Shown one piece after another: positions 44,599 to 52,379 of a DNA stretch of 53,864 bases. The notes below the pieces were generated by a model. The model saw only the letters and a list, made by a program, of their open reading frames with translations. It ran no database searches and was not told where the DNA came from. Location of the stretch: NCBI GenBank assembly GCA_947038115.1, contig CAMQVF010000004.1, forward strand, positions 1 through 53,864. Reading direction: 5' to 3'. How positions within the stretch are numbered: position 1 is the stretch's first letter; every line of letters begins with the position of its first letter. The translations under genes were made by a program, and so were the position numbers. This DNA is from an uncultured Spirochaetia bacterium. GTDB taxonomy: Bacteria; Spirochaetota; Brachyspiria; Brachyspirales; Brachyspiraceae.

Positions 44599-45312
44599 AT
44601 GGAAGTATTAAAAAATACTATATATATAGTTTCAACTCCGATTGGTAATTTAGAAGACATTACGTTTAGAGCAATACAAGTATTAAATGATGTTGATTTT
44701 ATAATGGCTGAAGATACAAGGGTTTCTGTAAAATTGTTAAATCATTATAATATAAAAAAAGAAATGATAGCATATCACAGTCATTCTTCAGATGTTCGGG
44801 TTAATACCTGCCTATCAAAAATAGAAAATGGAATGTCGGCTGCTTTGATAAGCGATGCGGGAACTCCTTGTATTAGTGATCCCGGTGTTAGTCTTGTTGC
44901 TGAAGCTTTAAAAAGAAATATAAGTGTTGTTCCAATACCCGGTGTTACAGCATTCACTACCCTACTTCAAGCTTCTGGTTTACCTTGTAATAATTTTGCA
45001 TTTTTTGGTTTTTTATCTAACAAAGGTGGAACACGAAAAAATCAATTAAAAAATATACATGAAAACGAAAAAAAAGTAGCTATTATATATGAATCTGTTC
45101 ATAGAATAGAAGCTTGTATTAAAGATATTAATGATATATTTGGTGAAGAAACTCCAATTGTTCTTGGACGTGAACTTACAAAACAGTTTGAGCAAATAGT
45201 TAGAGATAAGGCTATAAATGTACTTGATTTTCTTATTAATAAGAGTATAATTATAAAAGGTGAATTTTGTGTTTTAATAGACAATAGGGAACAAAAAAAA
45301 TATAAAGTATGA
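44599..45312 (+). CDS. rsmI: 16S rRNA (cytidine1402-2'-O)-methyltransferase RsmI
   Basis: 237 aa. It has the family blocks NTIYIVSTPIGNLEDITFRAI, AEDTRVSVKLLNHYNI, ALISDAGTPCISDPG, VVPIPGVTAFTTLLQASGLP and FGFLSNKGGTRKNQL, in normal order. It is a SAM-dependent tetrapyrrole-methylase-fold enzyme that modifies the ribosome P site. It is somewhat short at the C-terminus relative to E. coli (the small C-terminal RsmI_HTH domain is absent). flgM follows after 39 bases with its own strong RBS. Confidence 0.96.
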   Translation: MEVLKNTIYIVSTPIGNLEDITFRAIQVLNDVDFIMAEDTRVSVKLLNHYNIKKEMIAYHSHSSDVRVNTCLSKIENGMSAALISDAGTPCISDPGVSLVAEALKRNISVVPIPGVTAFTTLLQASGLPCNNFAFFGFLSNKGGTRKNQLKNIHENEKKVAIIYESVHRIEACIKDINDIFGEETPIVLGRELTKQFEQIVRDKAINVLDFLINKSIIIKGEFCVLIDNREQKKYKV

Positions 45313-45351
45313 TGAAAATAATCCGAAAATTAACTCTGAGAGGAGTAGACA

Positions 45352-45651
45352 ATGACAATAGATAAAATTAGCGGTTCTAATGGTATACAACCGAACAGTA
45401 ATATTAAAAAAGCTTACAGTGCTAATGGTGCTGTTGCTGATAGAGTAGATATTTCTAATGAGGCTAAAATAGCTTCTCAGAATGAGTATTTATTAAATAT
45501 CACTCGACAATCTCCAGAAATAAGGGCTGATAAAGTGGCTGAAGGCCGTGAAAAGCTTAGAATGTATATGCAAGATGCTTCATTAAAAGAAGAAGCTATT
45601 ATGTCTATTGCTAGTTCAATGACTGATGGTATTTTTAGTACAGAAGATTAA
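45352..45651 (+). CDS. flgM: FlgM-like anti-sigma28 factor
   Basis: 99 aa. The start MTIDKISGSNGIQPN and the core VDISNEAKIASQNEYLLNITRQSPEIRADKVAEGREKL follow the FlgM layout (N-terminal 'M.IdkI', then 'D.VeIS..A', then 'Pe.R.ekV..lr'). Helices at the C-terminus would bind FliA (sigma28) and hold it until flagellar export releases FlgM. RBS AGAGGAG is strong. The usual flagellar neighbours (flgN, flgK) are not here. Assignment is by pattern; reasonably sure. Confidence 0.75.
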   Translation: MTIDKISGSNGIQPNSNIKKAYSANGAVADRVDISNEAKIASQNEYLLNITRQSPEIRADKVAEGREKLRMYMQDASLKEEAIMSIASSMTDGIFSTED

Positions 45652-45659
45652 AATAAACT

Positions 45660-46580
45660 TTACTTTATAAACTTATTCACAAACTCTACTCTATTTTTGA
45701 CGTTTATCTTTTCATATATTTTTGAAACATGATTGTTTACTGTATTTAAAGATATATGAAGTATTATCGATACTTCTTTATTACTTTTTCCTTCAAGTAA
45801 ATAGTTAGTTATTTCTTTTTCTCTTTTCGTAAGAACTTCAATATAATTATTTTCACCAGACTTCATACTTACAGCAATATTCTTCTTTGATATTATATTT
45901 AAAAAATACCAAAAGAAATAACTAAGCATTACTATATTAAACCATAAATACGAAAGTAAAAATATTATATCTATAATATTAAAATTATCATAAATATCTA
46001 TACTTGAAGACTTAAAAAACTGTGTTAGAGCTAGGACTAGAGTTATAAAAGAAATAAAACTAAGAATTTTTAAAATAAACTTGGCTGATGCTTCTGCTAT
46101 ATTTTTATAATTTTTAATTCCAACTATAAATAAATACACCATTATGCTATAAAACAGCACTACTGATAATATATATAGCTTATTTGTAACTAAAATGGCA
46201 AGAATACCTATTAAAAAGTAAAAAATAGAAAGAGATAGAAATATTACACTTAATTTTGTACTCCACTTAATTTTTAAGAAATTATATAAAAAAGCTGGAA
46301 TAATATATATCATAAAAGAGATTACAAATATTATAGAAAATAATACTAGGCTCTCAAATAGCCCCGAGTATAAAAAGTCAGGTAATGTAATATATGTATA
46401 TAATTTTAATGTCTTAATAAAAAATAATATTGAAAACATCGATAAAAATATTAGATAGTATTTTAGCCACATTACTCTTTCTAAATTATAATATAATAAA
46501 GTAAATATAAAACTCGAAATACCAATAGAATATGATATGATATAAAGAAATAAAAATATATAATTTAAGAATATTGTCAT
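45660..46580 (-). CDS. membrane-embedded LuxR-type regulator
   Basis: 306 aa. There are seven or so hydrophobic segments over residues 1-235 (FLNYIFLFLYIISYSIGISSF, LVLFSIIFVISFMIYII, LSVIFLSLSIFYFLIGILAIL, IIFLLSYLWFNIVMLSYFFWYF). The C-terminus is a GerE/LuxR HTH: EVLTKREKEITNYLLEGKSNKEVSIILHIS, then TVNNHVSKIYEKINVKNR. The combination is a 7TM sensor directly tethered to DNA-binding output. It is co-transcribed (4-base gap) with the kinase-like gene upstream. Target genes unknown. Confidence 0.88.
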   Translation of the reverse strand: MTIFLNYIFLFLYIISYSIGISSFIFTLLYYNLERVMWLKYYLIFLSMFSILFFIKTLKLYTYITLPDFLYSGLFESLVLFSIIFVISFMIYIIPAFLYNFLKIKWSTKLSVIFLSLSIFYFLIGILAILVTNKLYILSVVLFYSIMVYLFIVGIKNYKNIAEASAKFILKILSFISFITLVLALTQFFKSSSIDIYDNFNIIDIIFLLSYLWFNIVMLSYFFWYFLNIISKKNIAVSMKSGENNYIEVLTKREKEITNYLLEGKSNKEVSIILHISLNTVNNHVSKIYEKINVKNRVEFVNKFIK

Positions 46581-46584
46581 ATCT

Positions 46585-47274
46585 TTAGTTTGATAAAGGC
46601 AATAATATGATAATGTTATGATTATTATCTTTATGCTTATACCAAAATTTTCCTTTATGTTTTTTTATAATAGAAACTGCCGTGTATAAATATATATTAT
46701 TAGTATAAGTTTTTCTATATGATATAATACTTTTTTTTAGCATCGACTCTTTAATTGTATTTGGTATTGTTATTCCATCAAAGCTAATACTAATCTCGAT
46801 AAATTTATCATCTAATGACTTTTTATTGAAAAAAATATTCAAATCTTCTTGATAATCAATAATATCATATTTTATATTTATGCTACTTCCAAGCTTACTA
46901 TATTTATAAATATGTAAAAAAATACTACTAATACTGTTTATAATTTTATTTCTATCGATACATATATTAAAATTATCTTCCTCATTTTGTACATAAAATT
47001 TTAATCGTTTAGTTAAAAATAAAGGTTTAAATTGAGATATGATATTATCTAGTATAGGAAAAATATTTTGATTGCTCTTAATTAATTTTGATGATTCATT
47101 ATTTATGTATAAAACGTCTGATAGACTATTTAATATTGTATCAATCATAAAAATTTGATTTTGTATAATTTTATCTTGAGTGCTTTCTTTTATTAATATA
47201 CTGCTAGTTTTTATTTCATATATTAATTGAGAGATCATACAAGAATTTAATTCGTCTTTTGTCTTATCTTCCAT
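46585..47274 (-). CDS. degenerate histidine-kinase-like protein (probable pseudokinase)
   Basis: 229 aa, soluble. The layout follows a minimal HisKA-HATPase kinase. QLIYEIKTSSILIKES stands where 'SHELRTPL' belongs, with Tyr19 in place of His. DRNKIINSISSIFLHIYKYSK matches the N-box helix, but its Asn is replaced (SIFLHIYKYS against 'NLLsNAiKYs'). ISISFDGITIPNTIKE replaces the G1 'DNGxGIP', and IYLYTAVSIIKKHKGKFW replaces 'GLGLaIvkkIveaHgG' with no glycines. The fold therefore persists while phosphoacceptor and ATP-binding residues are gone. It probably acts as a binding or scaffold protein for the LuxR protein encoded four bases downstream. It borders the presumed origin region. Confidence 0.7.
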   Translation of the reverse strand: MEDKTKDELNSCMISQLIYEIKTSSILIKESTQDKIIQNQIFMIDTILNSLSDVLYINNESSKLIKSNQNIFPILDNIISQFKPLFLTKRLKFYVQNEEDNFNICIDRNKIINSISSIFLHIYKYSKLGSSINIKYDIIDYQEDLNIFFNKKSLDDKFIEISISFDGITIPNTIKESMLKKSIISYRKTYTNNIYLYTAVSIIKKHKGKFWYKHKDNNHNIIILLPLSN

Positions 47275-47325
47275 AGTATAATTATTATATCATATTTAGA
47301 AATTACATCAAATATTCTATTTATA

Positions 47326-47342
47326 AATTCATTAATTGAATT
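47326..47342. repeat. 17-bp near-palindromic repeat, copy 1
   Basis: AATTCATTAATTGAATT, arms AATTCA/TGAATT around TTAAT. It is identical to the copy at 47643-47659 and lies 53 bases before the left DnaA-box cluster. Confidence 0.75.
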
Positions 47343-47395
47343 CATTAATAGCAGTAATCAATAAATGAATTCTAATATATGATTTTAGATTTAGT

Positions 47396-47424
47396 TTATT
47401 AACAGTATCAACAAGTTATCAACA
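47396..47424 (+). promoter_or_regulatory. left DnaA-box cluster
   Basis: Three head-to-tail 9-mers: TTATTAACA, directly abutting GTATCAACA, then two bases, then TTATCAACA. Confidence 0.65.
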
Positions 47425-47472
47425 TCTTTAATTATATCAATTTTACTTCACAGATTTTCTAAATCTTAATGA

Positions 47473-47518
47473 ATTATATATATATAAATATTTATTATTA
47501 TTATTAAGGTGTTTATAA
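47473..47518 (-). other. putative DNA unwinding element with DnaA-trio-like repeats
   Basis: Minus strand: DnaA box TTATAAACA (47510-47518), CCT, then five TAA triplets (47492-47506), then a run of A/T only down to 47473. Established for other bacteria: a DnaA box next to 5'-[T/A]A[G/A]-3' trios and an AT-rich tract forms the basal unwinding system. Confidence 0.5.
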
Positions 47519-47642
47519 GTTAATAGATTTCTTATATATGAAGAGATTCGAATTTTATATAAAAACTATGTTGATAATATTTCTCTATATATACGATTAA
47601 ATATTTATCTCATTTTATAAATTCATTTTCAAAATTTATAAA

Positions 47643-47659
47643 AATTCATTAATTGAATT
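47643..47659. repeat. 17-bp near-palindromic repeat, copy 2
   Basis: Identical to 47326-47342. Two bases separate it from the first box of the right cluster. Confidence 0.75.
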
Positions 47660-47661
47660 TT

Positions 47662-47709
47662 TGTTGATAATCGTAATAACTTATTGTAAGTATCAACAGG
47701 TTATTAACA
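47662..47709. promoter_or_regulatory. right DnaA-box cluster
   Basis: TGTTGATAA (minus-strand box, 47662-47670), GTATCAACA (47690-47698) and TTATTAACA (47701-47709) on the plus strand. Confidence 0.62.
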
Positions 47710-47816
47710 ATTTCAAGATATATAACAATTTTTAGACAACTTATTGACTTATAAATCATTTTTCTATATCATTTGTAAAGTATAAATTAATAAATTATTT
47801 CAAGCAGAGGTTGTTG

Positions 47817-48749
47817 ATGCGAATTTTTATAATAATATCTTTACTTGTTATTATTTTATCATGTGAAAAAGAAGCAGTAAATAGTGAATACGATTTTTCT
47901 ACCGAACAAGCAGAATATCCATTAACATTAACTACCCCCTCTGGAGAGATAACAATAAAATCGAAGCCTATCAGATTGGTATCAATGACTTTATCAACAG
48001 ATGAAATACTTTTCGAATTATATAAACCAAATGAAGTTTTTGCTGTTTCTTATTTAGCGACAAATAAATACTTTAGCCATGTTTATAACAAAATCGAAAA
48101 GAATACGCATATTGTTGGTAGCGATGTTGAAAGTATTTTATCGTTAAACCCTGACTTAATATTTATAGCATCATATCTTAATCAAGATACAAAAAATGCA
48201 TTAAAGCTTTCGGGTGTTAATATATACGATATCGAGACTTTAGATAATATTAAAAAATTAAAAAAATCTATTTATGAGATATCTTTAATTTTAGATAAAA
48301 AAACAGAAGGACTCGCTATATTAAGCGATATAGATACTCGATTAAACAAAGTAAAAGATAATGCCTCTAAAATGCAAAACAAGCCCAGAGTATTATTTTT
48401 ATCTATGAATGGATATGTTCGTGGATCAGGAACATCATTTGAGGAAATTTGTAATTATGCAAATATTATAAATGTGGCTTCAGAGCTCGGTTTTACTGGA
48501 GACAAAGAAATTCCCTATGAAATTTTACTTAAGGCAGATATTGACTATCTGATAACTAGTGAATATAATATTTCAGATGACAAAATAAAAGATTTTTTTT
48601 ACAATCATCCAATATATAAAGCTATGAATGTTGTTAGCAATAAAAATATAATTATTTTCAATCATAAAGATATAAGCCCTACTTCTCAATACCTTATTAA
48701 CGCAATAGAGATATTTAGTGACAAAATGATTGAAATTTCATCTAATTAG
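47817..48749 (+). CDS. periplasmic-binding lipoprotein of the BtuF/FecB type
   Basis: 310 aa from ATG 47817, which has AGAGG six bases upstream; the in-frame TTG codons at 47811 and 47814 sit against the RBS and are rejected. The signal peptide RIFIIISLLVIILSC ends in a lipobox. The mature protein has the class III binding-protein pattern: RLVSMTLSTDEILFELYKPNEVFAVS, then HIVGSDVESILSLNPDLIFIAS, a long helix LKKSIYEISLILDKKTEGL, and KPRVLFLSMNGYVRGSGTSFEEICNYANIINVA. That is the family for cobalamin, haem or siderophore uptake. No permease or ATPase gene is next to it in this window. Ligand unknown. Confidence 0.86.
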   Translation: MRIFIIISLLVIILSCEKEAVNSEYDFSTEQAEYPLTLTTPSGEITIKSKPIRLVSMTLSTDEILFELYKPNEVFAVSYLATNKYFSHVYNKIEKNTHIVGSDVESILSLNPDLIFIASYLNQDTKNALKLSGVNIYDIETLDNIKKLKKSIYEISLILDKKTEGLAILSDIDTRLNKVKDNASKMQNKPRVLFLSMNGYVRGSGTSFEEICNYANIINVASELGFTGDKEIPYEILLKADIDYLITSEYNISDDKIKDFFYNHPIYKAMNVVSNKNIIIFNHKDISPTSQYLINAIEIFSDKMIEISSN

Positions 48750-48834
48750 ATTTTTTCTATGCCAGAACTTAAAAATTAAGCCTCTATATTCCGAAAAATA
48801 TAATTGACAAGTATTTTACAAACTGGAGATAGAA

Positions 48835-49962
48835 ATGAGCTTTTTAAAAGTATTCTTATTAATGATTTTGGCACTCTACGCTTTATCTGCTCAAGAATAT
48901 TATCCTAATAGTGTTAATACAGGAATGCTTGATGAACTTTTAAGTTATTCAGAAGTTGGCAACTTAGAGGGAACAAAACGTATTCTTTTAGATAGAAATT
49001 CAAGAGAAATATTAAATTTGGCTGATCATCAAGGAAATACTGCATTAATGCTTGCGACTCGTGAAGGACATGAAGATATAGTATTACTTTTACTTTCTCA
49101 AAATGTTAATATTAATCTTACTAGTGCTAGTGGAAGAACTGCATTAATTTATGCATCAGATGCTGGTTATATTAATATTGTTTCATATTTGCTTGCTAAG
49201 AACGCTGATGTCAATGTCCAAGTGAATAATGGCACTACTGCCCTACTTCAAGCGTCTGGAAGAGGATATGAATCTATAGTGATGATGCTATTAGATGCTG
49301 GTGCAGATTTTAATATATCTGGGATATACGCTGAGGGTAATTTTACATCATTTAATCCTTATCCTGATATGACACCTTTAATGATTGCTGCTTATAATAA
49401 TCATGATAATATTGTTCAGACTCTATTAAAAAATAGAGTTGATATTGACTATGTAAATGAGTTTGGAGCAACTGCCCTACTCTATGCTATAGGTCAAAAA
49501 AATATTGGAATATCATCAATGCTTTTAGAAGCTGGTGCTCAAGTAAATTTGTCAGGCATATATAAATCATATGCGAATATAAGTCCTTTATCGCTTGCTG
49601 CATTTAATGGCTTAGATGATTTAATTTCACCTTTGTTAATAGCAAAGGCAGATATTAATTTTCAAATGAAAGACGGTAGAACTGCATTAATTTGGGCTTC
49701 TATTGGTGGTAATACTGGAGTGATAGATAAATTATTAAATTTTAATGCAGATATTAATATACAAGATGTTGATGGAAAAACTGCATTAATTCATGCAGCT
49801 CAAAGTGGCAATATGAATGCTGTATCGACTTTAGTAAATGCTGAAGCTTTTATTAACACAGAAGATAATCATCAGAAAACAGCACTTACATATGCCATGG
49901 AAACTGGAAGTATTGATATTATAAATATTTTAACTAAAAGAAGTTTAATATTTAGACAATAA
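48835..49962 (+). CDS. exported ankyrin-repeat protein
   Basis: 375 aa. The signal peptide MSFLKVFLLMILALYALSA is cleaved before QEYYPN. About nine ankyrin repeats fill the rest, each with the (D/N)xxGxTALxxA...G core, for example GNTALMLATREGHEDIVLLLL, GRTALIYASDAGYINIVSYLL and GKTALIHAAQSGNMNAVSTLV. Repeats 3-4 and 5-6 each contain an insert starting SGIY, suggesting an ancient duplication of a repeat pair. It is periplasmic or surface-located, with a protein-binding role; partner unknown. RBS GGAGATAG lies before the ATG. A TATAAT at 48799-48804 may be its -10, but the -35 is weak. Confidence 0.9.
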   Translation: MSFLKVFLLMILALYALSAQEYYPNSVNTGMLDELLSYSEVGNLEGTKRILLDRNSREILNLADHQGNTALMLATREGHEDIVLLLLSQNVNINLTSASGRTALIYASDAGYINIVSYLLAKNADVNVQVNNGTTALLQASGRGYESIVMMLLDAGADFNISGIYAEGNFTSFNPYPDMTPLMIAAYNNHDNIVQTLLKNRVDIDYVNEFGATALLYAIGQKNIGISSMLLEAGAQVNLSGIYKSYANISPLSLAAFNGLDDLISPLLIAKADINFQMKDGRTALIWASIGGNTGVIDKLLNFNADINIQDVDGKTALIHAAQSGNMNAVSTLVNAEAFINTEDNHQKTALTYAMETGSIDIINILTKRSLIFRQ

Positions 49963-49968
49963 TAATTC

Positions 49969-49996
49969 AAAGGATAGCTAATAATAGTTATCCTTT
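49969..49996. terminator. bidirectional terminator between the ankyrin gene and rex
   Basis: AAAGGATA (49969-49976) pairs with TATCCTTT (49989-49996), followed by TTTT on the plus strand. It serves both convergent genes. Confidence 0.8.
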
Positions 49997-49998
49997 TT

Positions 49999-50628
49999 TT
50001 ATTTATTATCAGCTTTTTTTAAATCATTAGTAAAGTAAAATAAAGCTTCTATTTCAGCTGCTATATTTACATCATGTATTATACAATTTGGACGTTCACT
50101 TGGTTTTATTGGAGCAAAATTTAATACTCCTATAATTCCAGCATTACAAATTACATCAAACATTCTTTGTGCTTCTAAATCTGGAACAGTCAATATTGCT
50201 ATTTCTATTTTATTATCGATAATATAGTCTTTTATTTCTTCAATAGGTAAAACAGGTGTTTGGGCTTCTCTATTTATTTTATCTGCATTATGATCAAAAG
50301 CTGCAACGATATCGATAGATTCACTTTTAAAGCCTCTATAATTAACTAAAGCTTTACCAATTTTTCCATAGCCGACTAGTATTACTTTGTGAGAAACTTG
50401 TTTACCTAAAATTTTATTAATCTGCTCAAGCAAATCATCTATGTTATACCCACCTTTCTTGCTTCCTGAAATACTGAATAAAGAAAAATCTTTTCTTACT
50501 TGAACTGATGTAATACCTATAGCATCACCTAAATTATTGGAGTAAGCTTTTATAAAACCGAAACTTTTCATCCTTTTAAGTGCATTTTTATACTTAAGTA
50601 ATCTCATAATGTGCGTTCTACTAATCAT
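49999..50628 (-). CDS. rex: redox-sensing transcriptional repressor Rex
   Basis: 209 aa. The N-terminal winged helix RMKSFGFIKAYSNNLGDAIGITSVQVRKDFSLF is followed by GSKKGGYNIDDLLEQIN. The Rossmann domain carries VILVGYGKIGKALVNYRGF and AAFDHNADK. PDLEAQRMFDVICNAGIIGVLNFAPIKPSER leads to the C-terminal domain-swap helix (VNIAAEIEALFYF). It binds NADH, loses DNA affinity when NADH/NAD+ is high, and controls fermentation and electron-transfer genes in anaerobes. RBS AGGGG lies before the ATG. A palindrome just upstream might be its own operator. Confidence 0.96.
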   Translation of the reverse strand: MISRTHIMRLLKYKNALKRMKSFGFIKAYSNNLGDAIGITSVQVRKDFSLFSISGSKKGGYNIDDLLEQINKILGKQVSHKVILVGYGKIGKALVNYRGFKSESIDIVAAFDHNADKINREAQTPVLPIEEIKDYIIDNKIEIAILTVPDLEAQRMFDVICNAGIIGVLNFAPIKPSERPNCIIHDVNIAAEIEALFYFTNDLKKADNK

Positions 50629-50641
50629 AATAACCCCTGTT

Positions 50642-50704
50642 TGTTTTAAAACATAATATTTATTTCATTTTGATAGATATTAACACAGTATTATTAATTG
50701 TCAA
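50642..50704 (-). promoter_or_regulatory. rex promoter and possible Rex operator
   Basis: Minus strand TTGACA (50699-50704), 16 bases, TAATAT (50677-50682). Downstream is a perfect 12-bp palindrome TGTTTTAAAACA (50642-50653) next to the RBS. It shares the TGTT...AACA ends of Rex sites but not the full TTGTTAA-N4-TTAACAA form. Confidence 0.4.
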
Positions 50705-50818
50705 TAGATTAAAATGTACTAGTTAGTAATTGTGTCATCACATAATGTTGTATTTTATTATTTTTATTGAGTAAATCTAACAATTTTAAAGTTATTTTAA
50801 AAAAAAGTTATATAAATA

Positions 50819-50847
50819 TTGCTATATCAAGTATTTTATTTTATACT
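50819..50847 (+). promoter_or_regulatory. promoter for the NSS transporter operon
   Basis: TTGCTA (50819-50824), 17-base spacer, TATACT (50842-50847), then RBS AAAGGAGAG before ATG 50881. Confidence 0.65.
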
Positions 50848-50880
50848 TAAAAGAGTGAATAATATTAAAGGAGAGAAAAA

Positions 50881-52365
50881 ATGGATAATAGAGGAGAGTG
50901 GGGAAGCCGATCAGGCTTTATATTAGCTGCTATAGGCTCTGCAGTTGGTTTGGGTAACATATGGCGTTTTCCTTATATGGTCGCTTCAAATGGCGGCGGT
51001 GCATTTATGATGGCATATTTAATTGCTATGATAACAGCGGGAATACCTATAATGATTCTCGAGTTTTCTATAGGTCATAAAATGAGAAAAAGTGCTCCGT
51101 TATCATTTAGAGCTATAAATTCTAAATGGGAATGGCTAGGATGGTTTCAAGTATTTACATGTTTTTGTATTACTATTTATTATGGAGCTATAATAGGATG
51201 GTCGTTAAAGTATGCATTATCATCAGTTCAAGGTTTAGCTTGGGGTAGTGATACATCGGCTTACTTTTTTAAAGATTTTCTTCAACTATCAGAAGGCCCA
51301 TTTCAGTTAGGTGGAATTATAATGGCTTCATTTATTCCACTAGCGATTGTATGGATTGTTGTTTATTTAGTCCTACTTGGTGGAGTTAAAGGTGGAATTG
51401 AAAAGGCTAATAAGTTTTTTATGCCTCTTCTTTTTATTATGATTCTTGTTATTTTATTCCGTGGACTTAGTTTACCAGGATCTTTAGAGGGTATCGGTTA
51501 TATGTTTAAACCAGATTTTTCTAAAATGACAGATCCTAATGTTTGGATTGCTGCTTATGGGCAAGTATTTTTTAGTCTATCTATAGCTTTTGCTATTATG
51601 TTAACATATTCAAGTTATTTGCCTGAAAAGTCTGATATAAATAATAATGCTTTTATGGCATCTTTTGCAGACTGTGGATTTAGCTTATTAGCGGGTATTT
51701 GTGTATTTAGTATATTAGGTTATATGGCACATACTCAAGGTAAAGAAGTTGCTGAAGTTTCAACTGCTGGAGTTGGTTTAGCATTTATTGTTTTTCCTGA
51801 GGCTATTAGTGCATTACCGGGTTTTCGTGGATTATTCGGTGCATTATTCTTTTTGGTTCTAGCTTTTGCTGGTTTCACTTCTATTATTTCTATAACAGAA
51901 GTAATTGTTGCGGCAGTTGGAGACAGACTGAATATGTCAAGAAAAAAGGCAGTAACTATTGTATGTTGTTTAACAACTGCAACTGCTGTATTATTCTCTA
52001 CAGGTGCAGGTCTACATATATTAGACTTGGTTGACCATTATGTAAATGAGTATAATATTGTTTTAGCGGGATTAATTGAAATAGTATTAATCGGTTGGAT
52101 ATTAAAAAGATTACCAGAATTCAAAGAACATGCTAATTCTTTAAGTGATTTTAAAATTGGTATTTGGTGGGATATATGTTTAAAATACTTAACTCCTGCT
52201 ATGCTTCTTATAATGTCAGTTCTTAAGTTTAAGACAGACTTAACTAAGCCTTACTATTCTGGGTATCCTGGAATAGCTCAATTAGTTTTCGGTTGGTCTG
52301 TGCCTATTTTAGGATTGGTCATAGCTTTAGTTTTAGCGAATACAGGTAAAAAAAGTAATAACTAA
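50881..52365 (+). CDS. neurotransmitter:sodium symporter (NSS) family amino-acid transporter
   Basis: 494 aa, 11-12 membrane spans. The start WGSRSGFILAAIGSAVGLGNIWRFPYM followed by NGGGAFMMAYLIAM is the SNF signature with the unwound TM1 Na+/substrate loop. GIPIMILEFSIGH, YLVLLGGVKGGIEKANKFFMP and ITEVIVAAVGDRLNMSRKKA are also typical. It imports an amino acid with Na+; substrate likely hydrophobic or Ala/Met-like, from the small partner gene that follows 14 bases later (as in MetP-MetS). A strong RBS and promoter suggest good expression. Confidence 0.95.
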   Translation: MDNRGEWGSRSGFILAAIGSAVGLGNIWRFPYMVASNGGGAFMMAYLIAMITAGIPIMILEFSIGHKMRKSAPLSFRAINSKWEWLGWFQVFTCFCITIYYGAIIGWSLKYALSSVQGLAWGSDTSAYFFKDFLQLSEGPFQLGGIIMASFIPLAIVWIVVYLVLLGGVKGGIEKANKFFMPLLFIMILVILFRGLSLPGSLEGIGYMFKPDFSKMTDPNVWIAAYGQVFFSLSIAFAIMLTYSSYLPEKSDINNNAFMASFADCGFSLLAGICVFSILGYMAHTQGKEVAEVSTAGVGLAFIVFPEAISALPGFRGLFGALFFLVLAFAGFTSIISITEVIVAAVGDRLNMSRKKAVTIVCCLTTATAVLFSTGAGLHILDLVDHYVNEYNIVLAGLIEIVLIGWILKRLPEFKEHANSLSDFKIGIWWDICLKYLTPAMLLIMSVLKFKTDLTKPYYSGYPGIAQLVFGWSVPILGLVIALVLANTGKKSNN

Positions 52366-52379
52366 ATAGGGGGGATTAT

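Larger units (their letters stand above)
47275..47810. other. candidate chromosomal replication origin (oriC): non-coding, DnaA-box-rich
   Basis: 536 bp without a plausible gene, extremely AT-rich. It contains TTATCAACA at 47416-47424 (+), 47569-47577 (-) and 47662-47670 (-), TTATTAACA at 47396-47404 and 47701-47709 (+), TTATAAACA at 47510-47518 (-), and GTATCAACA at 47405-47413 and 47690-47698 (+). TTATNNACA is the bacterial DnaA-box form. Two copies of a 17-bp near-palindrome (47326-47342 and 47643-47659) lie upstream of the two box clusters. A TAA-triplet plus AT-only tract sits in the middle. Flanking genes diverge. No dnaA/dnaN is present, which is against a classical Gram-positive style origin but not against oriC in general. 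Confidence 0.65.
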
